NCBI RefSeq assembly: GCF_016908395.1
Contig: NZ_JAFBDU010000003.1
Span: 1 to 64,000, forward strand
DNA length: 64,000 nt
Direction: 5' to 3'
DNA from: Metabacillus crassostreae
GTDB lineage: Bacteria; Bacillota; Bacilli; Bacillales; Bacillaceae
Shown: piece after piece, positions 39,622 to 48,776 of the stretch
Position numbering within the stretch: position 1 is the stretch's first letter
How the letters are laid out: each line of letters opens with the position of its first letter
Program-made: the position numbers and the translations under genes
Notes under the pieces: generated by a model
Database searches by the model: none
Seen by the model: only the letters and a program-made list of their open reading frames with translations
What the model was told of the DNA's origin: nothing

Positions 39622-39829
39622 TCATGTAGTAATTTATATTTATCGAATGTCTGCGACTTAAATAATTCCCTAAGGAATAATTAATTTATAGTATATCTTA
39701 TATCTGTAGAAATTTGCGATATTTTTGAAGAAAATAACGAATCTTCTGAATCTGATTTTACCACTTATTTTATGAATTCATTGATAATTGTTGTTATCAA
39801 GAGCAATAATTATTCTAATCAAATAAAAA

Positions 39830-39851
39830 AAGCTAGCAAAAAGCTAGCTAT
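39830..39851 (-). terminator. Intrinsic terminator of ndk
   Basis: A 7-bp perfect stem (AGCTAGC with GCTAGCT) directly beyond the ndk stop is followed by seven T residues on the minus strand. Confidence 0.8.
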
Positions 39852-39853
39852 TT

Positions 39854-40300
39854 TTAATATATCCAATTATTTATTAACTTTTCATATTCAACAATTTCAT
39901 TTTCATTAAAAAACAATCCAATTTCTCGAGCTGCACTTTCGGGTGAGTCAGAGCCATGGATGATATTCTTACTAACATACATGCTATAATCTCCACGAAT
40001 AGTTCCTGGTTCAGCATCTTTTGGATTTGTCTTCCCCATCATTTTACGAGTTAGTTCAATGACATTTTCACCTTGCCAAACCATCGCAAAAACAGGTCCT
40101 GAAGTAATAAAACCGACTAGCGAGTCATAAAATGGTTTACCCTTATGCTCTCCATAATGTTTCTCAGCCAACTCTGCTGGGATTAACATTAGTTTAGCCC
40201 CAACTAATTGTAAGCCCTTACTTTCGAATCTACTAACAATCTCCCCAATTAGTTGACGCTGTACCCCATCAGGTTTAACCATTAAAAATGTTTTTTCCAT
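39854..40300 (-). CDS. ndk: Nucleoside diphosphate kinase
   Basis: It exchanges the gamma-phosphate among (d)NTPs through a phosphohistidine. It has 148 residues starting [14 protein letters not shown]. The active-site signature [12 protein letters not shown] contains the catalytic His, and the KPDGVQR loop and RGDYSM are also present. The chosen ATG has GGGTGGAG six bases upstream. A GTG four codons earlier lies within that site. It follows hepT and has its own terminator. Confidence 0.97.
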   Translation of the reverse strand: MEKTFLMVKPDGVQRQLIGEIVSRFESKGLQLVGAKLMLIPAELAEKHYGEHKGKPFYDSLVGFITSGPVFAMVWQGENVIELTRKMMGKTNPKDAEPGTIRGDYSMYVSKNIIHGSDSPESAAREIGLFFNENEIVEYEKLINNWIY

Positions 40301-40408
40301 AATATTCTCCACCCCGTAAAAAATTATGTATAGGCTTTACCCCATGAAAATAATACCATGATTTGGGATACATTTGCAATCTAAGGTGTGGAGAAATTCT
40401 GGAAATAA

Positions 40409-41371
40409 TTAAAATTTTCTTTTTCCAATATATTTTGCAATACTATGCAACGTAGATCTTGCACGATTTCTTGGAAGAGTTTCTAAAATATCAAATGCTT
40501 TCTTAAGATATTGATCACTTACTTTAGCAGATTGTTCTATAACATCTGAAGCTAAAATCATCTCTAACACCGGCTCTATTTCATTAGGTGTTGTTTCATT
40601 TGTAATTTTTACAATTTCTCTTTTAATCTCCGGTATTTCCAGAGCAAATAAAACAGGCAAAGTGATATTGCCTTGTAGAAGGTCACTACCTACTGGCTTA
40701 CCTAAGTCTTTCTCAGTAGAAGTAAAATCTAATATATCATCAGTAATTTGAAATGACATCCCTACAAAATAGCCAAACCAGTATAATTTTTGATGTATCT
40801 CTTTTGACGCTCCAGATGAGACCGCACCTAACTGACAGCTTACAGCTATTAAAAGAGCTGTTTTTCTTTTTATTCGTTTTAAATATGTACGAAATGATTG
40901 ATCAAAACGATACTTATCTTTTATTTGCTCTATTTCACCTAAACATACTTCTACAATTGCCTTAGATAAAATCTTATGGGCAAGTGGATCATCTATGTTA
41001 GTCATCACCTCTAGTGAACGAGCAAGTAAGTAATCTCCTGTATACATGGCAATCCGATTATCCCATCTGGATTTAACAGTTGGCTTTCCTCTTCGCATTT
41101 CTGCGTCATCAATTACATCATCATGAACCAATGATGCCATGTGAATAGTTTCTAATGCTACAGCAACGTATTTAACTTTATTGATGTTATATTCTCCAAA
41201 CATAGATGACAGTAAGACGAATACTGGACGAATTCGTTTCCCACCTGCTTGAAGTAATTCTAAGTTAGCTTCCTTAAGTAAGGAATACTCTGAAACTGAT
41301 GTTTTTTCTAGTTCTTGTTCAATAATAGAAAGATCACTATTTAAAAAAGAATACAATGCTTTATATTTCAT
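40409..41371 (-). CDS. hepT: Heptaprenyl diphosphate synthase component II
   Basis: The catalytic subunit of the heterodimeric enzyme that makes the C35 side chain of menaquinone-7. It has 320 residues of all-alpha trans-prenyltransferase fold. The first Asp-rich motif is in SLVHDDVIDDAEMRRG and the second is in QITDDILDF, with GKRIRP near the N-terminus. The partner HepS is encoded 1 kb upstream with menG between them, the conserved hepS-menG-hepT order. Confidence 0.96.
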   Translation of the reverse strand: MKYKALYSFLNSDLSIIEQELEKTSVSEYSLLKEANLELLQAGGKRIRPVFVLLSSMFGEYNINKVKYVAVALETIHMASLVHDDVIDDAEMRRGKPTVKSRWDNRIAMYTGDYLLARSLEVMTNIDDPLAHKILSKAIVEVCLGEIEQIKDKYRFDQSFRTYLKRIKRKTALLIAVSCQLGAVSSGASKEIHQKLYWFGYFVGMSFQITDDILDFTSTEKDLGKPVGSDLLQGNITLPVLFALEIPEIKREIVKITNETTPNEIEPVLEMILASDVIEQSAKVSDQYLKKAFDILETLPRNRARSTLHSIAKYIGKRKF

Positions 41372-41439
41372 ATAAATTCACCTTAATACATCTTTTTGTG
41401 GTACTAGTATATTCTATATATTACCTATAAGCTTTTAAA

Positions 41440-41578
41440 ATTAGGTTTTGTTCGGGAGCCGTAAGTTACAACACCTATGTGGTCTTCTATTTACAAGCTT
41501 CCCTTAGCAGGAGCCTCATTTATCCACTCCGAATCGACATGTAAAAAAATGCATCAACTTACTTTAACATAGCCTAAA
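41440..41578. repeat. Degenerate copy of intergenic repeat family A
   Basis: By eye, GTAAGTTACAACACCTATGT, GGTCT and AGCAGGAGCCTCAT occur in the same order and spacing as GTAAGCTGCGCGCCTGTGGG, GGTCT and AGCAGGAGTCTCAT at 25500-25575. The shared tail TTTAACA.AGCCTAA also matches. It is non-coding, in the menG-hepT spacer. Confidence 0.6.
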
Positions 41579-41581
41579 ATT

Positions 41582-41645
41582 AAAAAACCACCGTTGTAAG
41601 AAGCAAGCTTTTTCAGAATTCTTTACCTTCTTATAACAAAGTGGT
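41582..41645 (-). terminator. Terminator downstream of menG
   Basis: A long imperfect stem (CCACCGTTGTAAGAAG 41588-41603 with CTTCTTATAACAAAGTGG 41628-41644) is followed by GGTTTTTTAAT on the minus strand, 19 bp beyond the menG stop. It would separate hepS-menG from hepT at least partly. Confidence 0.65.
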
Positions 41646-41663
41646 CTGAGTAAAACCTCATCA

Positions 41664-42374
41664 TTATACTTTTTCTTTTACTCCTAGATGCATAGCTGCA
41701 ACTCCACCTGTATATGGCTTAATTTCAACTTTGTCAAATCCTGCATCTTTAAACATAGAAGCTAATTCTTTCATACCTGGAAAATCGCGAGCAGATTCCT
41801 GCAACCAAGAATATTCCTTATAGCTTTTAGCAAACACCTTACCAAAAAGAGGCATTACATAACGAAAATAGAGTGAGAAGAATTGTTTAAAAACAGGTAG
41901 TGTTGGTTGAGATGTTTCTAGGCAAACTGCTTTTCCACCTGGTTTTAGCACTCTATGCATTTCTTTAAGAACCTGTAGATAATCTGGAACATTTCTTAAC
42001 CCAAACCCTATTGTTACGAAATCAAATGATTGGTCTTCGAATGGTAACTTCATTGCATTACCATGAATAAGCTCTAAATTATTTATTTTCAATTGTTTAA
42101 CTTTTTCATGACCAATTTGCAGCATATTCTGGCTAAAATCTAAACCTATTACTTTTCCAGTTGGACCAACTGCATCAGCAAGGGCAATACTCCAATCAGC
42201 CGTTCCACAGCATACATCAAGTGCCTTTTGACCCGGCTGTACATTCATACGCTTCATCGTGTCTTTACGCCAAGCTTTATGTCTCTGAAAGCTAATGACT
42301 GAATTCATTTGATCATAATTTTTATATATTTTTTCAAAAACACCATGGACTCTTTCTTCCTTAGACTGATCCAT
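41664..42374 (-). CDS. menG: Demethylmenaquinone methyltransferase
   Basis: A SAM-dependent C-methylation that is the last step of menaquinone synthesis (MenG/UbiE; menH in older B. subtilis naming). It has 236 residues. The SAM-binding loop is [16 protein letters not shown], with [14 protein letters not shown] and the [17 protein letters not shown] family block near the C-terminus. The ATG follows AGAAGG. It starts 5 bp after hepS. Confidence 0.97.
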   Translation of the reverse strand: MDQSKEERVHGVFEKIYKNYDQMNSVISFQRHKAWRKDTMKRMNVQPGQKALDVCCGTADWSIALADAVGPTGKVIGLDFSQNMLQIGHEKVKQLKINNLELIHGNAMKLPFEDQSFDFVTIGFGLRNVPDYLQVLKEMHRVLKPGGKAVCLETSQPTLPVFKQFFSLYFRYVMPLFGKVFAKSYKEYSWLQESARDFPGMKELASMFKDAGFDKVEIKPYTGGVAAMHLGVKEKV

Positions 42375-42379
42375 TTTTA

Positions 42380-43132
42380 TTAACCTTCTTCCACTATCTT
42401 ATTATCATGTAATGCTCCATTAAAATGAGAGGATTGAATACGCGAAAGTAGCATCTCTTTTAACATAGATTTATGAGAGAAACCTTTGTTTATTAACGAT
42501 ACTGTTTCTTCGAATAAATGATTACATGCTTTAGTTAAATTCAGTATAGACAATTTACTTTCAGTATTTGTATGAAATTTTTCATGAGAGAGTCTCTTAT
42601 AGGTAAGATATTTAGTTGTAACTAATTTAAGGAAATCAAGGTTATAATGCTCAGTTATTTTCTGAAACAGTGCTGTTTCTACAACAATAACACTATCCAA
42701 AGTTTGTGTCTCACTTGCTTCACTATCGTGATATAGCCTGATTTTATGTTCATTAATTTCCCTAATAGCAACAGCCAATGTACGGACCATGTTTATATCC
42801 TTCACATTAGAAAGCAACAAATAATATAAACCGCTAAAATAGTCCCCGGCAAGAACTGTTAATTGTCTTTGAACAAATTGCTCAGAGCTTATCGTATTTG
42901 TTGTTGTAACATCGTCATGTGTATCAAGGGCAATTTGAACCAGCATTGCTGTTAGGATATAATTTGTTTTTAGTTCAACTGCAAGATCTATCTCATCAAA
43001 AATTGCATATAGGAGAAGCAGCTTGTCTTCATCTATAACAGGAGAAGGTAAATGTTTTACCAAAAATGGATGTGTTAGTTTTTCTATTAGAGCCTCTTTA
43101 ATTTCCGCTAACTGTACATCTATGTACTGCAA
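42380..43132 (-). CDS. hepS: Heptaprenyl diphosphate synthase component I
   Basis: The small, non-catalytic partner of HepT, required to set the C35 chain length. It has 250 residues and is helical, without the DDxxD motif. The sequence [14 protein letters not shown] and [11 protein letters not shown] look like degenerate prenyltransferase segments. The start is a TTG six bases after AAGGGTG. A TTG seven codons earlier has no ribosome binding site. It is the first gene of hepS-menG-hepT, separated from mtrB by 421 bp. Confidence 0.88.
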   Translation of the reverse strand: MQYIDVQLAEIKEALIEKLTHPFLVKHLPSPVIDEDKLLLLYAIFDEIDLAVELKTNYILTAMLVQIALDTHDDVTTTNTISSEQFVQRQLTVLAGDYFSGLYYLLLSNVKDINMVRTLAVAIREINEHKIRLYHDSEASETQTLDSVIVVETALFQKITEHYNLDFLKLVTTKYLTYKRLSHEKFHTNTESKLSILNLTKACNHLFEETVSLINKGFSHKSMLKEMLLSRIQSSHFNGALHDNKIVEEG

Positions 43133-43553
43133 ATAAATCACCCTTGTCCCCAAATTAACATTTTATCTCTCTTTTTTTACTAGTTTGTTAAAGAGAAATT
43201 ACTTACTAGCAAAAAGGTAATGTTTATTGTGAAAAAAGGGGACGGAATTCCACTAGCTAAAGTGTTCTCGTATTCCTTTACTCCACATAATAATTAACCT
43301 ATCCTAAAAGGATATACATTTTTCTTTAGGCAGTGTTCCCAAACATTGTTAATTGCCATACCTTGTATTGATATCCTTTACTAACAAAAAATACTTATTT
43401 TCACTGGGTATTTAAGTTTATTTAGAAACATCTCTTCAGAAAAGACTTTTTATCAGACAAAATTAATTATAACATATCTGAGTTCTATTTTCTGTTCATA
43501 ATGCCTATAACCTGATAAATGAGAACAAAAGTAAATAAAGCAGGACAACCTGC
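43133..43553. other. mtrB-hepS intergenic region
   Basis: There are 421 bp with no credible ORF on either strand. It contains the mtrB terminator at its right end and an extended -10 element on the minus strand (43466-43474) that could drive hepS. I see no repeat or RNA motif that I recognise. Confidence 0.5.
43466..43474 (-). promoter_or_regulatory. Candidate extended -10 promoter for hepS
   Basis: On the minus strand TGT-TATAAT reads as an extended -10 element about 335 bp upstream of the hepS start. No good -35 is present. Confidence 0.35.
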
Positions 43554-43558
43554 TTATT
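43533..43558 (-). terminator. Weak terminator of folE-mtrB
   Basis: A stem AATAAGCAGG / CCTGCTTTATT overlaps the mtrB stop codon and is followed by a T-rich stretch on the minus strand. Confidence 0.5.
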
Positions 43559-43778
43559 TTCTAGAATCACTTTCTAGTTCACCAATACCTGTTTGGATCT
43601 GTGCTTTTCCTCTGATTTTAATTGCAGAAGTATGCTCTGTAAATTGAGCAATCATTACTTCACCTTTGTCCAATTTTTCAGAGTGATGAAACCTTGTATC
43701 TGTACCTCTAGTAAGTCCAATTACATTTACACCATCTTCAATAGCTTTTATTACAACAAAGTCATTTTTTTGACTCAT
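43554..43778 (-). CDS. mtrB: Transcription attenuation protein TRAP
   Basis: The tryptophan-activated RNA-binding protein. Eleven subunits form a ring that binds G/UAG repeats. It has 74 residues. Characteristic segments are [21 protein letters not shown] (shown in part: [20 protein letters not shown]), [20 protein letters not shown] and [10 protein letters not shown]. The KIRGKA-type Lys and Arg residues contact RNA. A cognate leader with ten G/UAG triplets lies upstream of trpE at 35946-35996. It is downstream of folE with a 92-bp gap, as in the B. subtilis mtrAB operon. Confidence 0.97.
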   Translation of the reverse strand: MSQKNDFVVIKAIEDGVNVIGLTRGTDTRFHHSEKLDKGEVMIAQFTEHTSAIKIRGKAQIQTGIGELESDSRK

Positions 43779-43870
43779 GTCAGCACCTGCCTGTAAAGTT
43801 TATCTTTCTATTTTATCACTATCATACCATTTAGTAGATGATAACACTCACATATATCTTTAAAAAAGTT

Positions 43871-44437
43871 TTAACCTTTTATTAATGACAATACCTCAGA
43901 TCTAGAAGCTTCATCCTTACGAAATATCCCTCTTACTGCAGATGTGATTGTTTTAGAACCAGGTTTCTTGATACCTCTCATCGTCATACACATATGTTCT
44001 GCTTCAACTACTACCATTACACCGTGTGGCTCTAGTGATTTATTTATACTATCAGCTATTGTTGAAGTAATTCTCTCTTGCAATTGTGGTCTTTTAGCAA
44101 CCGCATCAACCGCACGAGCTAATTTACTTAATCCAGTCACCTTACCACCTTTTGGTATATAAGCAACATGCGCTTTACCATAGAACGGCACAAGATGATG
44201 CTCACACATTGAGTAAAACGGAATATCTTTTACTAATACTAACTCCTCATGATCTTCTCCAAATATGGTTTGGAAATGCTCTGAAGGGTCTTCATTTAAT
44301 CCACTAAATACTTCAGCATACATTTTCGCAACTCTTTTTGGAGTATCAAGGAGACCTTCACGTGTTGGATCCTCACCAATTGCTTCTAGTATTAACTTAA
44401 TCGCTTCTTCAATTTTTTTATGATTTACTTGTGCCAT
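43871..44437 (-). CDS. folE: GTP cyclohydrolase I
   Basis: The first step of folate synthesis, giving 7,8-dihydroneopterin triphosphate (called mtrA in B. subtilis). It has 188 residues. The zinc and active-site blocks are [30 protein letters not shown] and [14 protein letters not shown], with Cys/His/Cys ligands visible. The ATG follows TGGAGG. A frame extended by 31 codons upstream is not supported. Co-transcription with mtrB links folate supply to Trp regulation. Confidence 0.97.
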   Translation of the reverse strand: MAQVNHKKIEEAIKLILEAIGEDPTREGLLDTPKRVAKMYAEVFSGLNEDPSEHFQTIFGEDHEELVLVKDIPFYSMCEHHLVPFYGKAHVAYIPKGGKVTGLSKLARAVDAVAKRPQLQERITSTIADSINKSLEPHGVMVVVEAEHMCMTMRGIKKPGSKTITSAVRGIFRKDEASRSEVLSLIKG

Positions 44438-44533
44438 GTCCGTCCTCCAGATCGTATTTGATTCAGATTCTAGCATAAGACTGGGGATAAAAGCAAAATA
44501 TAGTATGTAATTTATGTGGATTATAAACAAATG

Positions 44534-44557
44534 AAAAGCCCCTTTAAAAGGGGCTTT
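44534..44557 (-). terminator. Intrinsic terminator of hbs
   Basis: An 11-bp stem (AAAGCCCCTTT with AAAGGGGCTTT) is followed by a T-rich tract on the minus strand, about 45 bp beyond the hbs stop. Confidence 0.85.
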
Positions 44558-44600
44558 GTGAAGAAGCTTGTATGTAATGGTTATTACATGACATATTAAC

Positions 44601-44879
44601 TTATTTACCTGCTACTGCATCTTTAAGTGCTTTACCTGGTTTGAAAGCAGGCACCTTGCTAGCAGCAATTTCAATTTCTTCACCAGTTTGTGGGTTACGA
44701 CCTTTACGAGCCGCACGTTCACGAACTTCAAAGTTACCAAAACCGATAAGTTGTACTTTATCACCATTTTTTAGTGCATCTAAAATTGTATCGAAAACAG
44801 CATCAACTGCTTTAGTTGCATCTTTTTTAGATAATTCACTAGCTTCTGCTACTGCATTGATTAGTTCTGTTTTATTCAT
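44601..44879 (-). CDS. hbs: HU-type nucleoid protein HBsu
   Basis: The major histone-like DNA-bending protein, a 92-residue homodimer subunit. The sequence [20 protein letters not shown] opens the family fold, and the arm and signature region is [21 protein letters not shown], shown here in part ([17 protein letters not shown]). The ATG has GGAGGAGGTGA upstream. A GTG three codons earlier is inside that site. Very strong ribosome binding and its own terminator fit high expression. Confidence 0.97.
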   Translation of the reverse strand: MNKTELINAVAEASELSKKDATKAVDAVFDTILDALKNGDKVQLIGFGNFEVRERAARKGRNPQTGEEIEIAASKVPAFKPGKALKDAVAGK

Positions 44880-44946
44880 GCCTTTCACCTCCTCCCAAAG
44901 GGGATGGATTCTTATTAGTCTTCATTTCTTCACAATTTTGATCAAT

Positions 44947-44977
44947 ACTATACATGTGAATGTGATATTACTATCAA
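44947..44977 (-). promoter_or_regulatory. Candidate hbs promoter
   Basis: On the minus strand TTGATA (44972-44977) and TATAGT (44947-44952) are separated by 19 bp, about 70 bp upstream of the hbs ATG. The spacing is long, so this is tentative. Confidence 0.35.
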
Positions 44978-45364
44978 CACGCTTATCTTATATGATTTTT
45001 CTACATATTTCAATGTTTTTCATCATTAATATTGGTTTTTTAGGAAGAATCGACCAATAAAGAAAAGAAATTCTTTAAAAAGATTAACATAATAAAACGG
45101 TTGAAGCAAGGCATATCCTAATAAAAGTCTAATAATATCAAGGTTTCACACTATATATAAGAACATACGCTCTTTTTTTGTAACTATTAAGGAGCATTTA
45201 ACGATTATCGGCTGAAAACTACCACGTCTTAAGGTAATAAATAAAAAGCTATTTATACAAAGAAATTTTTTTCAATGAACTCCCAACTTGCTAGCTAACA
45301 TGTTTTTCACTCTAAATTTATACGATATATCTTTGAAACAAAACACATAGCTAAAAATAACCAA

Positions 45365-45390
45365 AGAAAAAGACCTCTAATTTAGAGGTC
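45365..45390 (-). terminator. Intrinsic terminator of spoIVA
   Basis: A 9-bp perfect stem (GACCTCTAA with TTAGAGGTC) 8 bp beyond the spoIVA stop is followed by CTTTTTCTTT on the minus strand. Confidence 0.9.
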
Positions 45391-45397
45391 AAAAAAA

Positions 45398-46876
45398 TTA
45401 TAAAATGATAGCTATTAATCCACCGGAGCCTTCGTTAATTATTCTCTCCAATGTTTCTTTTAGCTTATAGCGTGCATTTTCAGGCATAAGAGATAGTTTG
45501 GCTTGGATACCCTCGCGAACAATTGAACTTAGGCTTCTTCCAAAAATATCTGAATTCCAAATTGATAATGGATTATCCTCAAAGTCCTGCATTAAATAAC
45601 GTACAAGTTCTTCAGATTGCTTCTCCGTCCCAATAATAGGAGCGAATTCAGATTCAACGTCTACCTTGATCATATGGATTGAAGGAGCAACTGCCTTGAG
45701 TCTTACACCAAATCTTGAACCTTGACGAATAATTTCAGGCTCATCTAAGCTCATATCTGCTAAAGCTGGCGCGGCAATACCATAACCAGTTTGTTTTACC
45801 ATTTTTATTGCATCTGCTACTTGATCATATTCAGTTTTTGCATAGGCAAAATCTTGCATTAATTGTAGTAAGTGGTCTTTGCCACGTATTTCTACTCCTA
45901 CAACTTCTTTTAAGATCTGATCGTATAGATCATCTGGAGCATATAAATCAATTTCAGCAATTCCCTGACCCATTTCAATACCTGCAAGACTCGCTTTATT
46001 AATGAAATCATATTCACTAAATTGACCCACTACACGGTCAACATCACGTAGTCTTTTGATATCCTTTACAGTATCCTTTACAGCTTCTTGATAGCTTTGT
46101 CTTAACCAATGATTCTCTCTTAACACCATCACCCAGCTTGGCAGGTTTACATTAACCTCTAAGACTGGAAATTCATATAATGACTCTCTTAAAACATTCA
46201 TTACATCTGATTCTCTCATACTCTCAACACTCATAGCTAAAACTGGAATATCATATTTCTCATTTAACTGCTGACGAAGGGCTTCTGTTTCAGGGTGGTG
46301 TGGATGAACCGTATTAATAATCATAATAAACGGTTTACCAACCTCTTTTAATTCATCAATTACTCTAGCTTCTGCCTCTAGGTAATCATGACGAGGTATA
46401 TCGCCAATTGATCCATCTGTCGTAATTACACAGCCTAATGTTGAATGCTCTTGAATAACCTTACGTGTTCCAATTTCTGCCGCTTCATGAAATGGTATTG
46501 GCTCTTCATACCAAGGAGTGTTAATCATGCGAGGGCCATTTTCATCTTCATAGCCTTTCGCACCAGGTACAGTGTAACCTACACAGTCTACTAATCTAAT
46601 ATTGACATCAAGTCCCTCATCAACATGGATGGAAACTGCTTGATTCGGAACAAATTTCGGCTCAGTTGTCATAATTGTTTTACCAGCTGCACTTTGTGGT
46701 AATTCATCTTGAGCTCTAGCTTTGTCAGATTCATTGTCAATGTTAGGTAATACGACTAGTTCCATAAACTTTTTAATAAAAGTAGATTTACCTGTTCTTA
46801 CTGCACCAACTACTCCTAAATATATATCGCCACCAGTTCGTTCAGCGATATCCTTGAAAATATCTACTTTTTCCAA
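45398..46876 (-). CDS. spoIVA: Stage IV sporulation protein A, spore coat ATPase
   Basis: The morphogenetic ATPase that polymerises on the forespore outer membrane to form the base of the coat. It has 492 residues. An N-terminal TRAFAC-like NTPase domain has Walker A GAVRTGKSTF (about 24-33) and VRLVDCVGYTVPGAKGYED in part (RLVDCVGYTVPG). A middle domain and a conserved C-terminal anchoring segment ending GSGGLIAIIL follow. The start is TTG with GGGAGGGG upstream. A sigma-E-like promoter lies about 70 bp before it. Confidence 0.98.
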   Translation of the reverse strand: MEKVDIFKDIAERTGGDIYLGVVGAVRTGKSTFIKKFMELVVLPNIDNESDKARAQDELPQSAAGKTIMTTEPKFVPNQAVSIHVDEGLDVNIRLVDCVGYTVPGAKGYEDENGPRMINTPWYEEPIPFHEAAEIGTRKVIQEHSTLGCVITTDGSIGDIPRHDYLEAEARVIDELKEVGKPFIMIINTVHPHHPETEALRQQLNEKYDIPVLAMSVESMRESDVMNVLRESLYEFPVLEVNVNLPSWVMVLRENHWLRQSYQEAVKDTVKDIKRLRDVDRVVGQFSEYDFINKASLAGIEMGQGIAEIDLYAPDDLYDQILKEVVGVEIRGKDHLLQLMQDFAYAKTEYDQVADAIKMVKQTGYGIAAPALADMSLDEPEIIRQGSRFGVRLKAVAPSIHMIKVDVESEFAPIIGTEKQSEELVRYLMQDFEDNPLSIWNSDIFGRSLSSIVREGIQAKLSLMPENARYKLKETLERIINEGSGGLIAIIL

Positions 46877-46941
46877 GTGATCCCCTCCCGATCATACAAT
46901 ATTGGGATAATGCTTATCCGTCTTCTTATAGGACATTATAT

Positions 46942-46968
46942 ATGTATGACGTTGTCCTACTTATTTAT
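46942..46968 (-). promoter_or_regulatory. Sigma-E-like promoter of spoIVA
   Basis: On the minus strand CATACAT (46942-46948) matches the sigma-E -10 (CATACAAT-like) and ATAAAT (46963-46968) lies 14 bp upstream as the -35. The position, about 70 bp before the spoIVA TTG, and the known mother-cell expression of spoIVA support it. Confidence 0.6.
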
Positions 46969-47038
46969 GACTTAGTTTCTAAATTTTTTTCATTATCGCT
47001 CAAATCTTTGTTCATTCTCGTAAAAAAGCGAAAAAGAA

Positions 47039-47075
47039 AACCCTTCTTTTAGAGTTTATTCTCTAATGAAGGGTT
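47039..47075 (-). terminator. Intrinsic terminator of yphE-yphF
   Basis: An interrupted stem (CCCTTC and TTAGAG with CTCTAA and GAAGGG) about 50 bp beyond the yphF stop is followed by GTTTTCTTTTT on the minus strand. Confidence 0.75.
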
Positions 47076-47121
47076 CATGACATATTTTTTAAATTTTTTT
47101 TTAAATATAACGCTTAGTAAT

Positions 47122-47841
47122 TTACTTTTCTGATTTAAAGATCGGTTCACCTTTATCATCTATTGTATAAGGAAGTGAATAGGCTGGTACAAAGGGATTA
47201 TCCTTCACTAGTAAATCGAGTATATCGTCTCCTTGTTTATAGGAGTGTTCTTTTTCTTGTAAAGCCATATTAAGGTCGATTCGATAATCCACATACACCA
47301 CAGCTTCTTTATCAATAACAAGAGGTAAATATTCTCCAGTAAAAGGACTCTGAACCGTAGGTGGTTCTTTATAGCCCAGCTTTTCATAATCTAACGTAAA
47401 AACATCGCTCGTAATAAGATCTTTGAATGGTGGATAACCATTTGCCTGACGATAAATATTAAGCTTAATTGAAAGCTCATGAATTTCTTCAGCTATTCTT
47501 AAATCAAGTAGCTTTACTGTAGGATCTTTCTCTACATCAACTAAAACATATTGATATACCCCTCCACTTTCATAAGCTGTACCAGGTGGTTCAGCCATAT
47601 ACCTTGGTGTTAGCATAGAAAAGTCTATAGGGTATTTTTGATAAATAGGTGTTGTCATATCTCTAGTTTTTATCGGCAATAGTCCTGTTGAATCTTTTTG
47701 ATACTGATCTACTGAGCTTTGAACTGCAGCAATTTGATCATTATAAGGGATTGAATTTTTCTGAAGTTTTTCTTCAGGATACAAACATCCACTTAAAAGA
47801 ATACAACCAAGTACAATAAAAAAAATCTTATAAAGTTTCAT
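47122..47841 (-). CDS. yphF: Lipoprotein YphF
   Basis: A 239-residue predicted lipoprotein. The basic and hydrophobic signal MKLYKIFFIVLGCILLSGCL ends in the lipobox LLSG-C, so Cys19 would be lipidated. The rest is extracytoplasmic, with VDQYQKDSTGLLPIKTRD and repeated prolines and no catalytic motif I recognise. It is assigned as YphF by position downstream of yphE and spoIVA-proximal synteny. The ATG with AAAGGAAG is preferred over a frame starting 15 codons earlier. Function is unknown. Confidence 0.82.
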   Translation of the reverse strand: MKLYKIFFIVLGCILLSGCLYPEEKLQKNSIPYNDQIAAVQSSVDQYQKDSTGLLPIKTRDMTTPIYQKYPIDFSMLTPRYMAEPPGTAYESGGVYQYVLVDVEKDPTVKLLDLRIAEEIHELSIKLNIYRQANGYPPFKDLITSDVFTLDYEKLGYKEPPTVQSPFTGEYLPLVIDKEAVVYVDYRIDLNMALQEKEHSYKQGDDILDLLVKDNPFVPAYSLPYTIDDKGEPIFKSEK

Positions 47842-47866
47842 TCTTAATGACTTCCTTTTAAAGTAT

Positions 47867-48067
47867 TTATTCTGAAACTGGTCCACTTAAAACAACAAAT
47901 AAAATAATAATTCCTGCTAGAATCATAAAAATATAGGCTAAAATGGTCACAATGACTTTTAAAATACCCTTTAATTTAAATCGGCTAAGATAGATAAAAA
48001 TAATTGAAATAAACATAAATCCCATGGATGCAAAAGAAATCCACATTTTCATAAGGGCTGTACTCAT
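47867..48067 (-). CDS. yphE: YphE family membrane protein (DUF2768)
   Basis: A 66-residue protein with two hydrophobic segments (about 5-27 and 35-62) separated by a short basic loop (SRFKLKG), so a two-span membrane protein. The ATG has AGGAGG eight bases upstream. An adjacent TTG one codon earlier is less well placed. It sits directly upstream of yphF, as in B. subtilis. Function is unknown. Confidence 0.85.
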   Translation of the reverse strand: MSTALMKMWISFASMGFMFISIIFIYLSRFKLKGILKVIVTILAYIFMILAGIIILFVVLSGPVSE

Positions 48068-48776
48068 CAATCATTCCTCCTTTTAAAAGAAGAACATACG
48101 CTTCTTGTATAAAGTTTTTTATGTTAAGTATAAAAAAATGGTTAGAACTCCATGAACGATTATAATACAGTTTATAAAGCTTGTCCAAATAAGTTTATTT
48201 TCAAAGAGAAGACGGTGATTAGCATCTTCATTTAAATATTGTGTTTGAATAGAGATATATTAACATTTAGAAAAGAGGGTGCTACATAGGTTAAAGGTAC
48301 CTATCAATGGTGATCTTTTTGAAGTACAAGCTCTGACTCCTAATAGCTTAGCACGTCAAGAGAGAAATACCATGCAGGTGTTAAGGTGATAAGAATTACC
48401 GGGAAGGCTTTCAGGTATAGCAGAAATTGCTGTTTGGTGGAGATCACAACGAAGTTTTACTGAACAAAAAAAACTGAAGTAAAGAGGGGACGAACTTTAC
48501 TTCAGCAAATTAAGCGACTAAATATTACCCAACTATAGAAACAACTCTTATTTTACTTTCGTTGCATATTATGCGGAAGTAAATGTTTTTGTATCCTCTA
48601 ATGCCTATATACGCCAAGTATTATTCGTATAAGTTATTGTACTGACGATTTAGCAAGGTTGAAGATTAATGACATAAGATTCCGCTGCTGCAAAATGTAA
48701 ACCCTTATAGGATATTGTTCCCTTTGATTTAATTCTTGTTATAATATGCAATAAATTCACGTTTGTCACCTGATCA
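48068..48776. other. gpsA-yphE intergenic region with no assigned gene
   Basis: This is the longest gene-free stretch (709 bp). On the plus strand, around 48290-48390, a short frame reads about 30 codons (PINGDLFEVQALTPNSLARQ) before a stop. A second frame continues over the next 90 bp, without a start or ribosome binding site. This looks like gene decay or chance. At 48474-48505 there is a strong orphan hairpin with a T-tract on the minus strand. A TATAAT occurs near 48750 (plus strand) without a downstream gene. Confidence 0.5.
48467..48505 (-). terminator. Orphan terminator-like hairpin
   Basis: An 11-bp perfect stem (CTGAAGTAAAG with CTTTACTTCAG, 10-nt loop) is followed on the minus strand by GTTTTTTTGTT. 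It lies about 270 bp beyond the gpsA stop, so it either ends gpsA transcripts late or belongs to an unannotated RNA. Confidence 0.65.

Larger units (their letters stand above)
44880..45397. other. spoIVA-hbs intergenic region
   Basis: There are 518 bp with no real gene. A plus-strand frame (44641-45060) is the antisense shadow of hbs running out of the gene. The part nearest hbs holds a candidate promoter (44947-44977). The far end holds the spoIVA terminator (45365-45390). I see nothing else in the remaining roughly 350 AT-rich bases. Confidence 0.6.

Noticed and set aside
44641-45060. 139-codon plus-strand ORF antisense to hbs
   Set aside because: It is mostly the shadow of the conserved hbs gene and lacks a ribosome binding site.
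47985-48188. 67-codon minus-strand ORF overlapping yphE
   Set aside because: Out of frame with yphE, which has the ideal ribosome binding site; the composition is that of translated AT-rich spacer.
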